From Comamonadaceae bacterium (GTDB lineage Bacteria; Pseudomonadota; Gammaproteobacteria; Burkholderiales; Burkholderiaceae_C), in NCBI GenBank assembly GCA_947373605.1, contig CANBYM010000002.1, forward strand, positions 1-56,989: DNA of 56,989 nucleotides, written 5' to 3'. Of this stretch, positions 1-6,941 are shown one piece after another. Within the stretch, counting starts at the first letter, position 1. Each line of letters opens with the position of its first letter. The notes below the pieces were generated by a model. It did not search any database and was not told the origin of the DNA. It saw nothing but the letters and a program-made list of their open reading frames with translations. The position numbers and the translations under genes were made by a program.

Positions 1-533
1 ATCTCCAGGTCAATGCCCTCAGCCTGCAGCCATTGCAGGGTGCGGCTGTCGCCGTACTGGGCCCAGGCGCCCACCACCTGTATTGCGCTTTCCGGCGTGA
101 GGACGGTGGAAAGAGCATCCACGTCTGAGGCATCCAGTGCGTCGTACAACTTGCCACCCAGGGTGTCCCATAGCTTGCGCGCCTTGACCTGGCCAATGCC
201 CTCGAAGGCTGGGTTATCCGCGATGAAGGAAACAATGTGGTCACCGGATGGGCGCGTTAAAACGGCCTTGGAGGCCTCAATCTGCCATTCAGCAACCACG
301 TATCCATTTACGTCCAAAACGCGCTCTGCGGCCTCGCCAGACACCTTCCACCACTGTCCCGGCTGGACAGTAGCCTGGGCAAGGGTGGTGGCAGTGGCCT
401 TAACGACGTAGTACGCCGCCGCATCCTGGACATTGCCCTGGTCGTCGATGGGTTTTCCTGTGAAGATGCAGCCACCGAACCCCAGGGGGCTCTGGCTACG
501 GATGGACGTGACCCGCAGGGTCTGCTCAAGCAT
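1..533 (-). CDS. RecD2-like helicase, N-terminal fragment (cut by window edge)
   Basis: An open frame starts at ATG 533-531 and stays open to base 1, giving 177 residues. The segment FTGKPIDDQGN and the following strand-rich part look like an OB fold. Around residues 90-115 there is a helix-hairpin-helix stretch (NPAFEGIGQVKARKLW), followed by a second helical repeat (LTPESAIQVVGAWAQYGD). This is the N-terminal layout of RecD2/TraA-type SF1 helicases, which unwind DNA 5' to 3'. The Walker motifs should lie beyond the edge and cannot be checked. The start overlaps the stop of the 145-aa gene as TGATG, so translation is probably coupled and the helicase belongs to the recombinase operon. It could serve element replication or repair, or be cargo. 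Confidence 0.62.
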   Translation of the reverse strand, partial: MLEQTLRVTSIRSQSPLGFGGCIFTGKPIDDQGNVQDAAAYYVVKATATTLAQATVQPGQWWKVSGEAAERVLDVNGYVVAEWQIEASKAVLTRPSGDHIVSFIADNPAFEGIGQVKARKLWDTLGGKLYDALDASDVDALSTVLTPESAIQVVGAWAQYGDSRTLQWLQAEGIDLE

Positions 534-970
534 CAACGGGGCAACCTGCCTGTCAACGCCAGCGCTTCGCTGAGGATGGTGTGTTTTTCCAGGGTGCGCT
601 TGAGCTCGGCAACCTCTGCCTTGAGGCTGGCATTGTCGGTTTCAAGCCGGCGCAGGCGTTCGGCATCCAGAGCTCCGCGAAGTCTTCCTGGCTCCCGTAG
701 CAGCGGTTTGGCTGCGTCTTCCACCGTCTTCTCAACGGCTGGTGGAAGCACGCCCCGTGCGCGCAATGCGTCTTCCAATTCTCGTAGCGACGCTTTGATA
801 CGGGGATTCTGGTCAAGAGCGGATTTTGCAAACCCGCACTCGGTTGCAATTTCCTTTCGAGACAGCACACCCCGACTGGCCATTGCACGATAGTCGTCAT
901 CTGTCTTGCTCGCCGCCCAAGCGGCGAATGTATTGACGTTTTGCTCCGAGATTTGTTGTCCGCTGGCCAT
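533..970 (-). CDS. Small HTH/coiled-coil protein of the recombinase operon (145 aa)
   Basis: No family is assigned with certainty. Residues 35-60 (RGVLSRKEIATECGFAKSAL) read as a helix-turn-helix. Residues 100-135 are a leucine-heptad coiled coil rich in Glu, Arg and Lys. That order, HTH then coiled coil in a protein of about 125-150 aa behind tandem recombinases, is like Tn554 TnpC and related DUF6262-type accessory proteins, which affect the orientation and efficiency of recombination. The gene lies 9 bases behind the 153-aa gene, and its stop overlaps the start of the helicase gene. A role as a DNA-binding accessory factor is an inference. Confidence 0.7.
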   Translation of the reverse strand: MASGQQISEQNVNTFAAWAASKTDDDYRAMASRGVLSRKEIATECGFAKSALDQNPRIKASLRELEDALRARGVLPPAVEKTVEDAAKPLLREPGRLRGALDAERLRRLETDNASLKAEVAELKRTLEKHTILSEALALTGRLPR

Positions 971-979
971 TGTTTTCCC

Positions 980-1441
980 CTATTTCCTTTTTGCCGAGGG
1001 CTTGACCAACGCAAGCCGCTTGTCGGATTGGTTACGGTCCACTACAGGCAAGTCCTTATTGAGCCTCTCCAGACTAATTCCAGCTATGTTTGAGTTGTAT
1101 GCCCAGCGCACAAATTGCTCCAGCAGCAACACGTTCTCTCTAGTGAGCCGGGCGTTCTCAGCAGCCAACCTTTGAATTCGGTCTAGGGCGGCCTGAAGTT
1201 CTGGTGAGCTGACCTTGCGGGCGAGGCCGTCCTTCCCAGTAAGTGCCTGCTTTCGCAGCACAAACGCCTGCTTTATTCGCTCATGTTTATCCAAAGCCTG
1301 CCTTGTGTACCTGTTCCCATTGCGCCGCTCAATAGCGGCAATCAGCAAGTCCCAGCCAAGCTTTCCAGACCAGCCATCGAGAATTGAAACGATGGCGGAA
1401 ATGTCTTCGTCGCCAATGTTCTTTGCACGTGTTCTGCTCAT
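980..1441 (-). CDS. Small accessory protein of the recombinase operon (153 aa)
   Basis: No function is recognised. The N-terminal 60 residues look helical and contain a possible HTH (WDLLIAAIERRNGNRYTRQA). Residues 78-110 form a coiled coil (RIQRLAAENARLTRENVLLL), and the last 25 residues are basic. The start ATG overlaps the end of the 674-aa recombinase by 4 bases (ATGA). Its size, position and HTH/coiled-coil make-up resemble the third protein of Tn554-type or gamma-mobile-trio modules. That resemblance is from architecture only. It shares the same general plan with the next gene downstream, so the two may be distant paralogues. Confidence 0.68.
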   Translation of the reverse strand: MSRTRAKNIGDEDISAIVSILDGWSGKLGWDLLIAAIERRNGNRYTRQALDKHERIKQAFVLRKQALTGKDGLARKVSSPELQAALDRIQRLAAENARLTRENVLLLEQFVRWAYNSNIAGISLERLNKDLPVVDRNQSDKRLALVKPSAKRK

Positions 1442-3462
1442 GAATGACCTCCAAGATGGGACGTGTCGACGATTAGCAGGCGCTGCTGGGCTGCCTGTGC
1501 AAGCCGCGAAGCCGGTGCTACGCCAGAAAGCTGGATGATTGCCCCGTGTGGAACGAGGGGGTCCTCAAGAATTTCGCACAGTTGGTCTAGACGGGCCAAT
1601 GTTTTGGACTGATGGGCAACCCAACGGTCTGCGCCAGACCAATCGTCCGCCGCGGCCGCAGTTGCCTCGTGAAGCAATTGACGGGTCTCGTGCCGCACAA
1701 ATCGGATGTTCTCTTCGGCGACCTTATCTCCCTTCACGCACACCTGTTCGGTGCAATTCATGCAGTCAGCGTGTACCTGGCAGGGGAGCATCGTGAAGTC
1801 ATGAATGCAGTAACCGTAGTCGGTGACATGCGCGGTCGGCACCTTTAGGCGGGCAAATTCATCCCGCCTAGTCAGCGGCATTCCCGCCAGGCGGCTCAAT
1901 GGCCCAACCATCCGCTCTTCGTCCCCTATAGCCTGTCGTACCAAGGCCAAGACGTCCCGTGATGACTGGTGGTCGTAGGCTGCGTTCTGGGACACGTTTG
2001 CACGGCCAGACCACTTTGCAATATCCAGTTGACTCAAACCACCGGTCTGCGCGAGTGTATTCAAGTAGTGCCGAAACTGATGCGTTGAAAGCACAATCGG
2101 GTTGCCGTCATCTTCCGTAAGGCCAAATCGGTCAAAAATAGAACGAACACCAGTAGAACTTCGCGCACCAAGGCGGTTGTACACATCGCCCTGCGCCAGC
2201 TTGTCAATTGCGCATCGATAGGTCGGGCGACCCGGGTGCATTAAGTTTTTCTGCACAAGGAACAGCGCGTCACTGAACTTCAGTCCGTTTCGCCTATTTG
2301 CCACAGGGAAACCCATGGGCAACATACCGATAACGGCCTTTTGAACGTCGTCGAATGAGGCGGTTGTTTGCCCGTCTTTTCTCGTTAGAACAATCCCTTC
2401 AGTTTTGCACCAAGTGCGTATTGCGATATCCGTAACTGGGGACGCAAACAGTACATCTTTAATTTCGGCAATTGTTAGCCGCTCTGACTTTCTGAGGTAT
2501 TCAAATTGCGGTAGAAGGTATATCTTGCTAGGGTACTTTTGATACCACCGCGCGATTTGGCGCGCAGGCTCTGTAACTGGTCGAATTTTCACTAAAGCCG
2601 TCTTGACAACATCCGCCATTGAGCCAAGAACCCACTTCACCATAGGCGCTGCGCCCTTTGATGGAAACCATCGCAGGCCATAGGCGTCCGCACCAGTTGA
2701 GGGCACTTCCTGCGTGACCTCGCACTGCAAATCCAAGTCAAGTAACTCGTTAATACGGTCTGGTGCGGAGCACAGCATTGCCGCGGCGGAGCAAACGAGG
2801 ATGTCTACGGGCTCCGTCACCATTCGAAAGGCCGTTGCGATGGCATGTAAGGCTGCGGGCGATGGCAGCTTTTCCTGACGCCGTTTGTCGAACTCTTCAC
2901 CAACGCGCACACTATCCGCGGGACGCAGCAGGGGAGAGACCCATTGCACTGGCACCGTGGTCAATTGTTTGTCACTTAGGAACTCCGACAGCATTTCCAG
3001 TTGACTGCCTGTCCGGTACGCAACAGCTGCCGTGAACTTCTCCCGTATAAGTTTCGCAGCCCGGTTCAACACGTCGGACGTTACCAACCAGGGCGCTGCC
3101 GACATTTCGTTTTCAACCAAGGCGGCTTCTAACGCCCTCAAGGCCGAGAGCCGGGTGCCAACCGACTTCGTCGGCCGCATGGAGTGTTGATACCTCATGT
3201 ACCCCTTTGCAAACGACAAGAAGGGCTCTGCCATAGCTTGCACGACACGGTCATTGACACTAGCAAAGGTACTAAAAACCAGTCTTTGAGCGTGATTTTT
3301 GCTTTTCAGCTCCAGAGCCAACGTGACATCCCAAACGTTTTCGTCAAATGGAAGGTCATGCCCAAAGACCGATAGCTCGGATTTGCAGAATGTGCGAAAC
3401 GCTTCATTGTTCTCCTGGGCCGATACCCTCGCGCGCGGGATAAACTGGACAATATTTGTCAC
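1438..3462 (-). CDS. Large tyrosine recombinase with Cys-rich C-terminal tail (674 aa)
   Basis: Third recombinase of the operon. The catalytic domain is recognisable from Arg236 (APDRINELL), His461-x2-Arg464-His465 (HQFRHYLNT) and the probable nucleophile Tyr496 after a WSGRANVSQ segment. The 200-residue N-terminal part would be the core-binding domain. After the catalytic domain comes a Cys cluster (C552, C561, C567, C570, C575) that could bind zinc. At 674 aa it is about twice the usual integrase length and similar to Tn554 TnpB. Translation starts at GTG 3462, directly behind the TAG of the previous gene. A strong Shine-Dalgarno (GGGGAGG) lies inside the 3' end of that gene, which supports this start and coupling. 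Confidence 0.85.
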   Translation of the reverse strand: MTNIVQFIPRARVSAQENNEAFRTFCKSELSVFGHDLPFDENVWDVTLALELKSKNHAQRLVFSTFASVNDRVVQAMAEPFLSFAKGYMRYQHSMRPTKSVGTRLSALRALEAALVENEMSAAPWLVTSDVLNRAAKLIREKFTAAVAYRTGSQLEMLSEFLSDKQLTTVPVQWVSPLLRPADSVRVGEEFDKRRQEKLPSPAALHAIATAFRMVTEPVDILVCSAAAMLCSAPDRINELLDLDLQCEVTQEVPSTGADAYGLRWFPSKGAAPMVKWVLGSMADVVKTALVKIRPVTEPARQIARWYQKYPSKIYLLPQFEYLRKSERLTIAEIKDVLFASPVTDIAIRTWCKTEGIVLTRKDGQTTASFDDVQKAVIGMLPMGFPVANRRNGLKFSDALFLVQKNLMHPGRPTYRCAIDKLAQGDVYNRLGARSSTGVRSIFDRFGLTEDDGNPIVLSTHQFRHYLNTLAQTGGLSQLDIAKWSGRANVSQNAAYDHQSSRDVLALVRQAIGDEERMVGPLSRLAGMPLTRRDEFARLKVPTAHVTDYGYCIHDFTMLPCQVHADCMNCTEQVCVKGDKVAEENIRFVRHETRQLLHEATAAAADDWSGADRWVAHQSKTLARLDQLCEILEDPLVPHGAIIQLSGVAPASRLAQAAQQRLLIVDTSHLGGHS

Positions 3463-5004
3463 CTAATGACCCTCCCCTTTGCGGAATTCATTGCATAGCT
3501 GAATGACCTCAGCCACTGCCAGAATTGCCCTGTCGTTTATGGACGCCATAGTTGAGCCCGTTGTGCTGAGGAGCCGCTCCCGCCGTTCCAACAACTTGTC
3601 CAGTACAGCCTCGTGAGGGCCATCAAGCCAAGGCTGGAAGCTCTTGCATGTGTAGCAGGCGATAGGTGCATTGAAGCCGCAAAACGAGTGCTGTCCGCAG
3701 GACCCCATAGGGGTGCTCTTGTCAATTCGCAAGTCAACAATCCGGCTTGAAGCATCCGCGCCTCGAGTAGCCTGAGACTCGTCGGCAATCAGCATCCCTT
3801 GAAATGCCTGAGCCAACGGTGCCAACTCCATGGCTATTGCCTTATCTATTCGCGCTGCTATTTCGGGGACCGACGCCACATACACACCCACATTTTGGGT
3901 GTCGCTGTGGTCCAGCAATTCGGCGATAACCAACTCGCCATGCCCTTGCTGCGCGGCTCTTGTTCCAAAGGTGCGACGGAAACGAACCGGCGTAATGTTC
4001 AAGAGTTCGCCCGTACGCTCCGACATTACAGACAGTGCTTCCAAGGACTCTGCCAGTCCTTTCCCCAATTGAGCGCCGGTCTGGTGATACGCAAAGGGGC
4101 CAGTGAGGCAAGTCGACCTAATCTGAGGGAACAATGGTGCATTTGAGGGGTCATCCAAGACACCCACAAATTGCAAAGCAACTTTCTGAGCGTATGCCCA
4201 TACGAGTACGCCAATTTGAGGAACAAGTTCCCGGGATTTCGAGGACGACCGAAGACCGGCATTTCGCTTCTTCGCTCTCGGAACTTGGATAAAGTGAGTG
4301 ACCGTTCCGTCTGCGAGTGTCACGGTAGTGAGGTCGCGAACTTTTAGCGCGGCATACTGCGAGGGACGTTGACCCAGCGCCATGAACAGCCATGCCAGCA
4401 GGTATTCGGCCTCGGTTATGCGCGCCTGAGAGTACGCGTTATTCAGTGCTGCCTGAATTGCCTCAAGTTCAATACCTGTGAATGGCCCCATGACAGGGTC
4501 CATCGTCGCAACTGCAACTCCTTTTGCATTACCTTTTATACGCAAGCCCTTTAACAGGGCGATTGCGTCGGCGTCGACGCCGGGATAGCCAAGTCGACTC
4601 CATTTAAGCAGGAATACCTTAACGACACCCAGGTAATACTCGGTGGTTTCATCCAGCGAGCCTTTGTAGTTGATGACTGCCGCGCTTGTTATACGTGCGC
4701 CAGTCGCACCCTTCGTAGCGGCCATACTACGCACAAAGTGGAGCATCCGTCCGTGTAGGTTTTGCAGGTAGCCCGGTGAATGGTTTTCTGCAAACCAGAC
4801 CATTGTTGATTTAAGCGCGCTCAGCATCTCATCGCTAAGAAAGCTGAATTGAGTAAAGGCCAGCGAGAGCGCTCGAACTTCACTGCGAAACTTCCAAACA
4901 TCGGCGTCTGAGTCAAAGACGTCTTTGCTCTTGGCCGTCACGAAGCCAGTCCGATAATTAGGGAGTGCGAAGTCCTTTGGCCTAGAGGGGGCTGTCGAGG
5001 TCAT
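3463..5004 (-). CDS. Tyrosine recombinase with Cys-rich C-terminal tail (513 aa)
   Basis: Second recombinase of the operon. The first catalytic Arg is Arg213 (GQRPSQYAAL), Arg344 lies in VRFRRTFGTR, His366 in LLDHSD, and Tyr375 is the probable nucleophile. The His that usually stands three residues before the second Arg is replaced by Arg341. After the catalytic domain a Cys motif follows (C436, C442, C450, C453; CGFNAPIACYTC, then FQPWLDGPHE) that probably binds a metal. The start ATG overlaps the end of the 425-aa recombinase as ATGA. Such proteins are usually annotated only as site-specific integrases. Whether it cuts DNA itself or is a structural partner is not known. Confidence 0.84.
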   Translation of the reverse strand: MTSTAPSRPKDFALPNYRTGFVTAKSKDVFDSDADVWKFRSEVRALSLAFTQFSFLSDEMLSALKSTMVWFAENHSPGYLQNLHGRMLHFVRSMAATKGATGARITSAAVINYKGSLDETTEYYLGVVKVFLLKWSRLGYPGVDADAIALLKGLRIKGNAKGVAVATMDPVMGPFTGIELEAIQAALNNAYSQARITEAEYLLAWLFMALGQRPSQYAALKVRDLTTVTLADGTVTHFIQVPRAKKRNAGLRSSSKSRELVPQIGVLVWAYAQKVALQFVGVLDDPSNAPLFPQIRSTCLTGPFAYHQTGAQLGKGLAESLEALSVMSERTGELLNITPVRFRRTFGTRAAQQGHGELVIAELLDHSDTQNVGVYVASVPEIAARIDKAIAMELAPLAQAFQGMLIADESQATRGADASSRIVDLRIDKSTPMGSCGQHSFCGFNAPIACYTCKSFQPWLDGPHEAVLDKLLERRERLLSTTGSTMASINDRAILAVAEVIQLCNEFRKGEGH

Positions 5005-6278
5005 GGTGTCACCGGTCCCTTCAAGGCGTTCTGCAATGCCCGCCCCGCCTCCTTAGCTTTTCGACGATTGCTTCGTCGCGTGTAGGTCGCCGCTGTCTTG
5101 GACTTCGGAGACCACCCCATGAGCTCATTGCGCATTTTTATCTCTTGTTCTTCGGGAATGTTCCTCTCGTCCATCAGGTCCGTAAAGGCGTCGTTCCAAC
5201 TATGCCTAAGCACGTGCGGCGTGAGGTCGGCGGGGAGGTCCGGACACGCGACCCTTAAGTCGTCAAAGACTTTGTTGACTGCTGAGAGCGAGAGGGCCAA
5301 ACCGGTTCCGTTGGCCACGAACAGCCAACCATGTTTTCTAGCCGTGCCCTGGCGACTGCGGACACGAGTTACGTAGTACTGAGTTTTAATCACCAACTCC
5401 TCGCTAACCGGAACGGTTCGGGCCCTGGTCTTGGTGTTCGCCTCACGCCGCCTCGTTTCTTTAACATCGTCGGCATGCCGTTTAATGGACACTTCGTTAG
5501 CTTGAAAGTTGATGTTTGGTATCCGAATTCCCAGGAGTTCTCCCGCTCGCAGGCCCAGCGCTATCAGATACTCCACCATTAATTCATTGCGTATCTTCGT
5601 GCCGGCACCTTTCCATGGGTTCTGTGGCGACGACGGCGAAATGACCGCCCTTAACCTCGCCATTTCCTCATCCGATAAGCCTTGCCGCTGGTCGTCTTCA
5701 TCTTTCGCGAATACCTTGGGTACGCGTTCGGTAAAGGCCTCATGAATTAGCGTCCGTATGGAGCTGAGTCCAGCGTATTGCGGATGCGCCGGCCCAATCT
5801 GGAGCTCGCGCTTCTTGGCCAGCCAGTCCAGATAATCCCGTATATACCGCACGCGAACTCCAGTCGTTTGCGAGTCCACCAAATCAGTTTCCGGGACTAC
5901 GGTGCTCTTCATTCGAACCTTTTCCAGGCGCACAACTCTTGGGGCGGACGTGGCCGCCTGCAGCCCTGGACCGTCGACGATGCTCGATACGGGCTTTCGG
6001 CAAAACCCAATCACGGCTTCGACCTCGTTCAAGTCGAGCAGCCGACCTTCGGAAAGTCGAGCTTCGATGTCAATGCTGAGGCGGTCCAGTGCGAGCTGCA
6101 AAACCATGATGGAGGTAAGCACTTGCTTGAGGGTTGCACTTGCCAACCCGTTTGCTCTTACAACATTCGTTACGAACAGCGTCGGCTCAAAAAGCGGCTC
6201 CCCGGTGTCTCGTCGCTGGAGCACATAGAACCGCTCACCGCTGGAGAAGACGAGAAGGCGAACGTTGTAAGGGTTCAT
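5001..6278 (-). CDS. Tyrosine recombinase/integrase (425 aa), first gene of the element operon
   Basis: First recombinase, nearest to the presumed element end. Catalytic residues are Arg244 (LGLRAGELLG), His355-x2-Arg358-His359 (HVLRHSWND), Trp389 in place of the usual His (LMGWSPKS) and Tyr399 (TYTRR); all are acceptable for the family. Residues 130-190 look like a SAM-like core-binding domain. The protein would bind and recombine the att site beside ssb. It is expressed from a good promoter at 6314-6342 with a leader of about 28 bases. The end overlaps the next recombinase by 4 bases. In size and order it corresponds to TnpA of Tn554 or to GmtY of gamma-mobile-trio modules, which is a comparison from memory. 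Confidence 0.87.
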   Translation of the reverse strand: MNPYNVRLLVFSSGERFYVLQRRDTGEPLFEPTLFVTNVVRANGLASATLKQVLTSIMVLQLALDRLSIDIEARLSEGRLLDLNEVEAVIGFCRKPVSSIVDGPGLQAATSAPRVVRLEKVRMKSTVVPETDLVDSQTTGVRVRYIRDYLDWLAKKRELQIGPAHPQYAGLSSIRTLIHEAFTERVPKVFAKDEDDQRQGLSDEEMARLRAVISPSSPQNPWKGAGTKIRNELMVEYLIALGLRAGELLGIRIPNINFQANEVSIKRHADDVKETRRREANTKTRARTVPVSEELVIKTQYYVTRVRSRQGTARKHGWLFVANGTGLALSLSAVNKVFDDLRVACPDLPADLTPHVLRHSWNDAFTDLMDERNIPEEQEIKMRNELMGWSPKSKTAATYTRRSNRRKAKEAGRALQNALKGPVTP

Positions 6279-6313
6279 TTATTTACACTTCAAAAAGGTG
6301 TAGGTTATATATA

Positions 6314-6342
6314 ATTTTACTCCTTCGTATAAAAAATGTAAA
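6314..6342 (-). promoter_or_regulatory. Sigma-70-type promoter of the recombinase operon
   Basis: On the minus strand, TTTACA (6342-6337) and TAAAAT (6319-6314) are separated by exactly 17 bases. Each hexamer differs from consensus at one position. Transcription would start near 6307, giving a leader of about 28 bases before the ATG at 6278. The -35 box lies inside the inverted repeat copy TGTAAATAA (6337-6345), so a protein bound to that repeat could block the promoter. This is read from sequence only. Confidence 0.6.
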
Positions 6343-6350
6343 TAATGAAA

Positions 6351-6382
6351 AAAGGGCCGTAGCATTGAAGCTACAGCCCTTT
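6351..6382 (-). terminator. Rho-independent terminator of ssb
   Basis: A 13-bp stem (6351-6363 with 6370-6382) contains one G-U pair and encloses the 6-base loop at 6364-6369. On the minus strand it is followed by a run of T. It lies 26 bases beyond the ssb stop and would also shield the host operon from the mobile element. Confidence 0.85.
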
Positions 6383-6407
6383 ATTTACAAATCAAAAAAG
6401 TTCGGGT

Positions 6408-6917
6408 CTAGAACGGAATGTCGTCATCCATGTCGTCGAACCCGCTGGCCGGGCGCGCAGCGGGCGCTGTGCGTGCTGCCGGTGCGGCGGCTGGACGCGC
6501 AGCAGGCGCCGGACGACGGGCGGGCGGCGCAGAACCTTCATCGCCATAACCGTCGCCACCGCCGCCGGGACCGCCCATGCCTTCACGGCCACCGAGCAGT
6601 TGCAATTCGGTTGCCACGATATCCACGGTGTTCTTTTCCACACCTGACTGATCGGTGTATTTGCCGTATTTGAGACGACCTTCCACGTAAATAGGACGAC
6701 CTTTCTTCACGTACTCGCCGGCAATCTCGGCCAAGCGGTCATAGAAAGTAACGCGATGCCATTGGGTGTCTTCAATAGTTTCGCCGGTATTTTTGTCTTT
6801 GCGCCGGCTGCTGGTTGCCACGCTGACGTTGGCCACGGCCTGACCGGAAGGCAAATAGCGGATTTCGGGGTCGCGGCCGCAGTTGCCGACCAGAATGACT
6901 TTATTAACGGATGCCAT
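6408..6917 (-). CDS. ssb: Single-stranded DNA-binding protein
   Basis: SSB coats single-stranded DNA in replication, repair and recombination and recruits partners through its C-terminal tip. The N-terminal OB fold is clear (MASVNKVILVGNCGRDPEIR, then TQWHRVTFYDRLAEI and VEGRLKYGKYTDQSG). Residues 115-160 form a Gly, Ala and Pro-rich linker, and the protein ends in the typical acidic tip DDDIPF. The length of 169 aa is normal. It lies 24 bases behind the MFS carrier gene on the same strand and probably shares its transcript. The gene is intact although a mobile element begins right after its terminator. Confidence 0.97.
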   Translation of the reverse strand: MASVNKVILVGNCGRDPEIRYLPSGQAVANVSVATSSRRKDKNTGETIEDTQWHRVTFYDRLAEIAGEYVKKGRPIYVEGRLKYGKYTDQSGVEKNTVDIVATELQLLGGREGMGGPGGGGDGYGDEGSAPPARRPAPAARPAAAPAARTAPAARPASGFDDMDDDIPF

Positions 6918-6941
6918 GTTTTTCTCCAGATGATGGGCTAA

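Larger units (their letters stand above)
1..6400 (-). mobile_element. Multi-recombinase mobile element, right end; left end outside window
   Basis: Six genes read leftward with overlaps or gaps of at most 9 bases: three unlike tyrosine recombinases, two small HTH/coiled-coil proteins and a RecD2-like helicase. The block abuts ssb without damaging it and carries its own promoter. The sequence is visibly less GC-rich than the flanking genes, and the 70 bases upstream of the first recombinase are strongly AT-rich. Several tyrosine recombinases acting together is a known design (Tn554 tnpA/tnpB/tnpC, recombinase-in-trio elements, and from memory the gamma-mobile-trio elements). Assignment to any of these is not established here. 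The right boundary is inferred to lie in the repeats at 6279-6400, and the left boundary is not in the window. Confidence 0.75.
6279..6400. repeat. TTATTTACA repeat family at the presumed attachment region
   Basis: The 9-mer TTATTTACA occurs at 6279-6287 and at 6381-6389, and its inverse TGTAAATAA at 6337-6345. The two direct copies extend to 20 bases (6279-6298 and 6381-6400) with 17 identical positions. The inverse copy and the right direct copy flank the ssb terminator. Direct and inverted short repeats next to a tyrosine recombinase gene are what arm or core binding sites look like. The site is therefore proposed as the right end or attachment region of the element. The exact crossover point is unknown. 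Confidence 0.5.

Noticed and set aside
13-411. Plus-strand open frame opposite the helicase fragment
   Set aside because: Composition is that of a shadow frame; the minus-strand frame shows RecD2-like motifs and is coupled to the operon.
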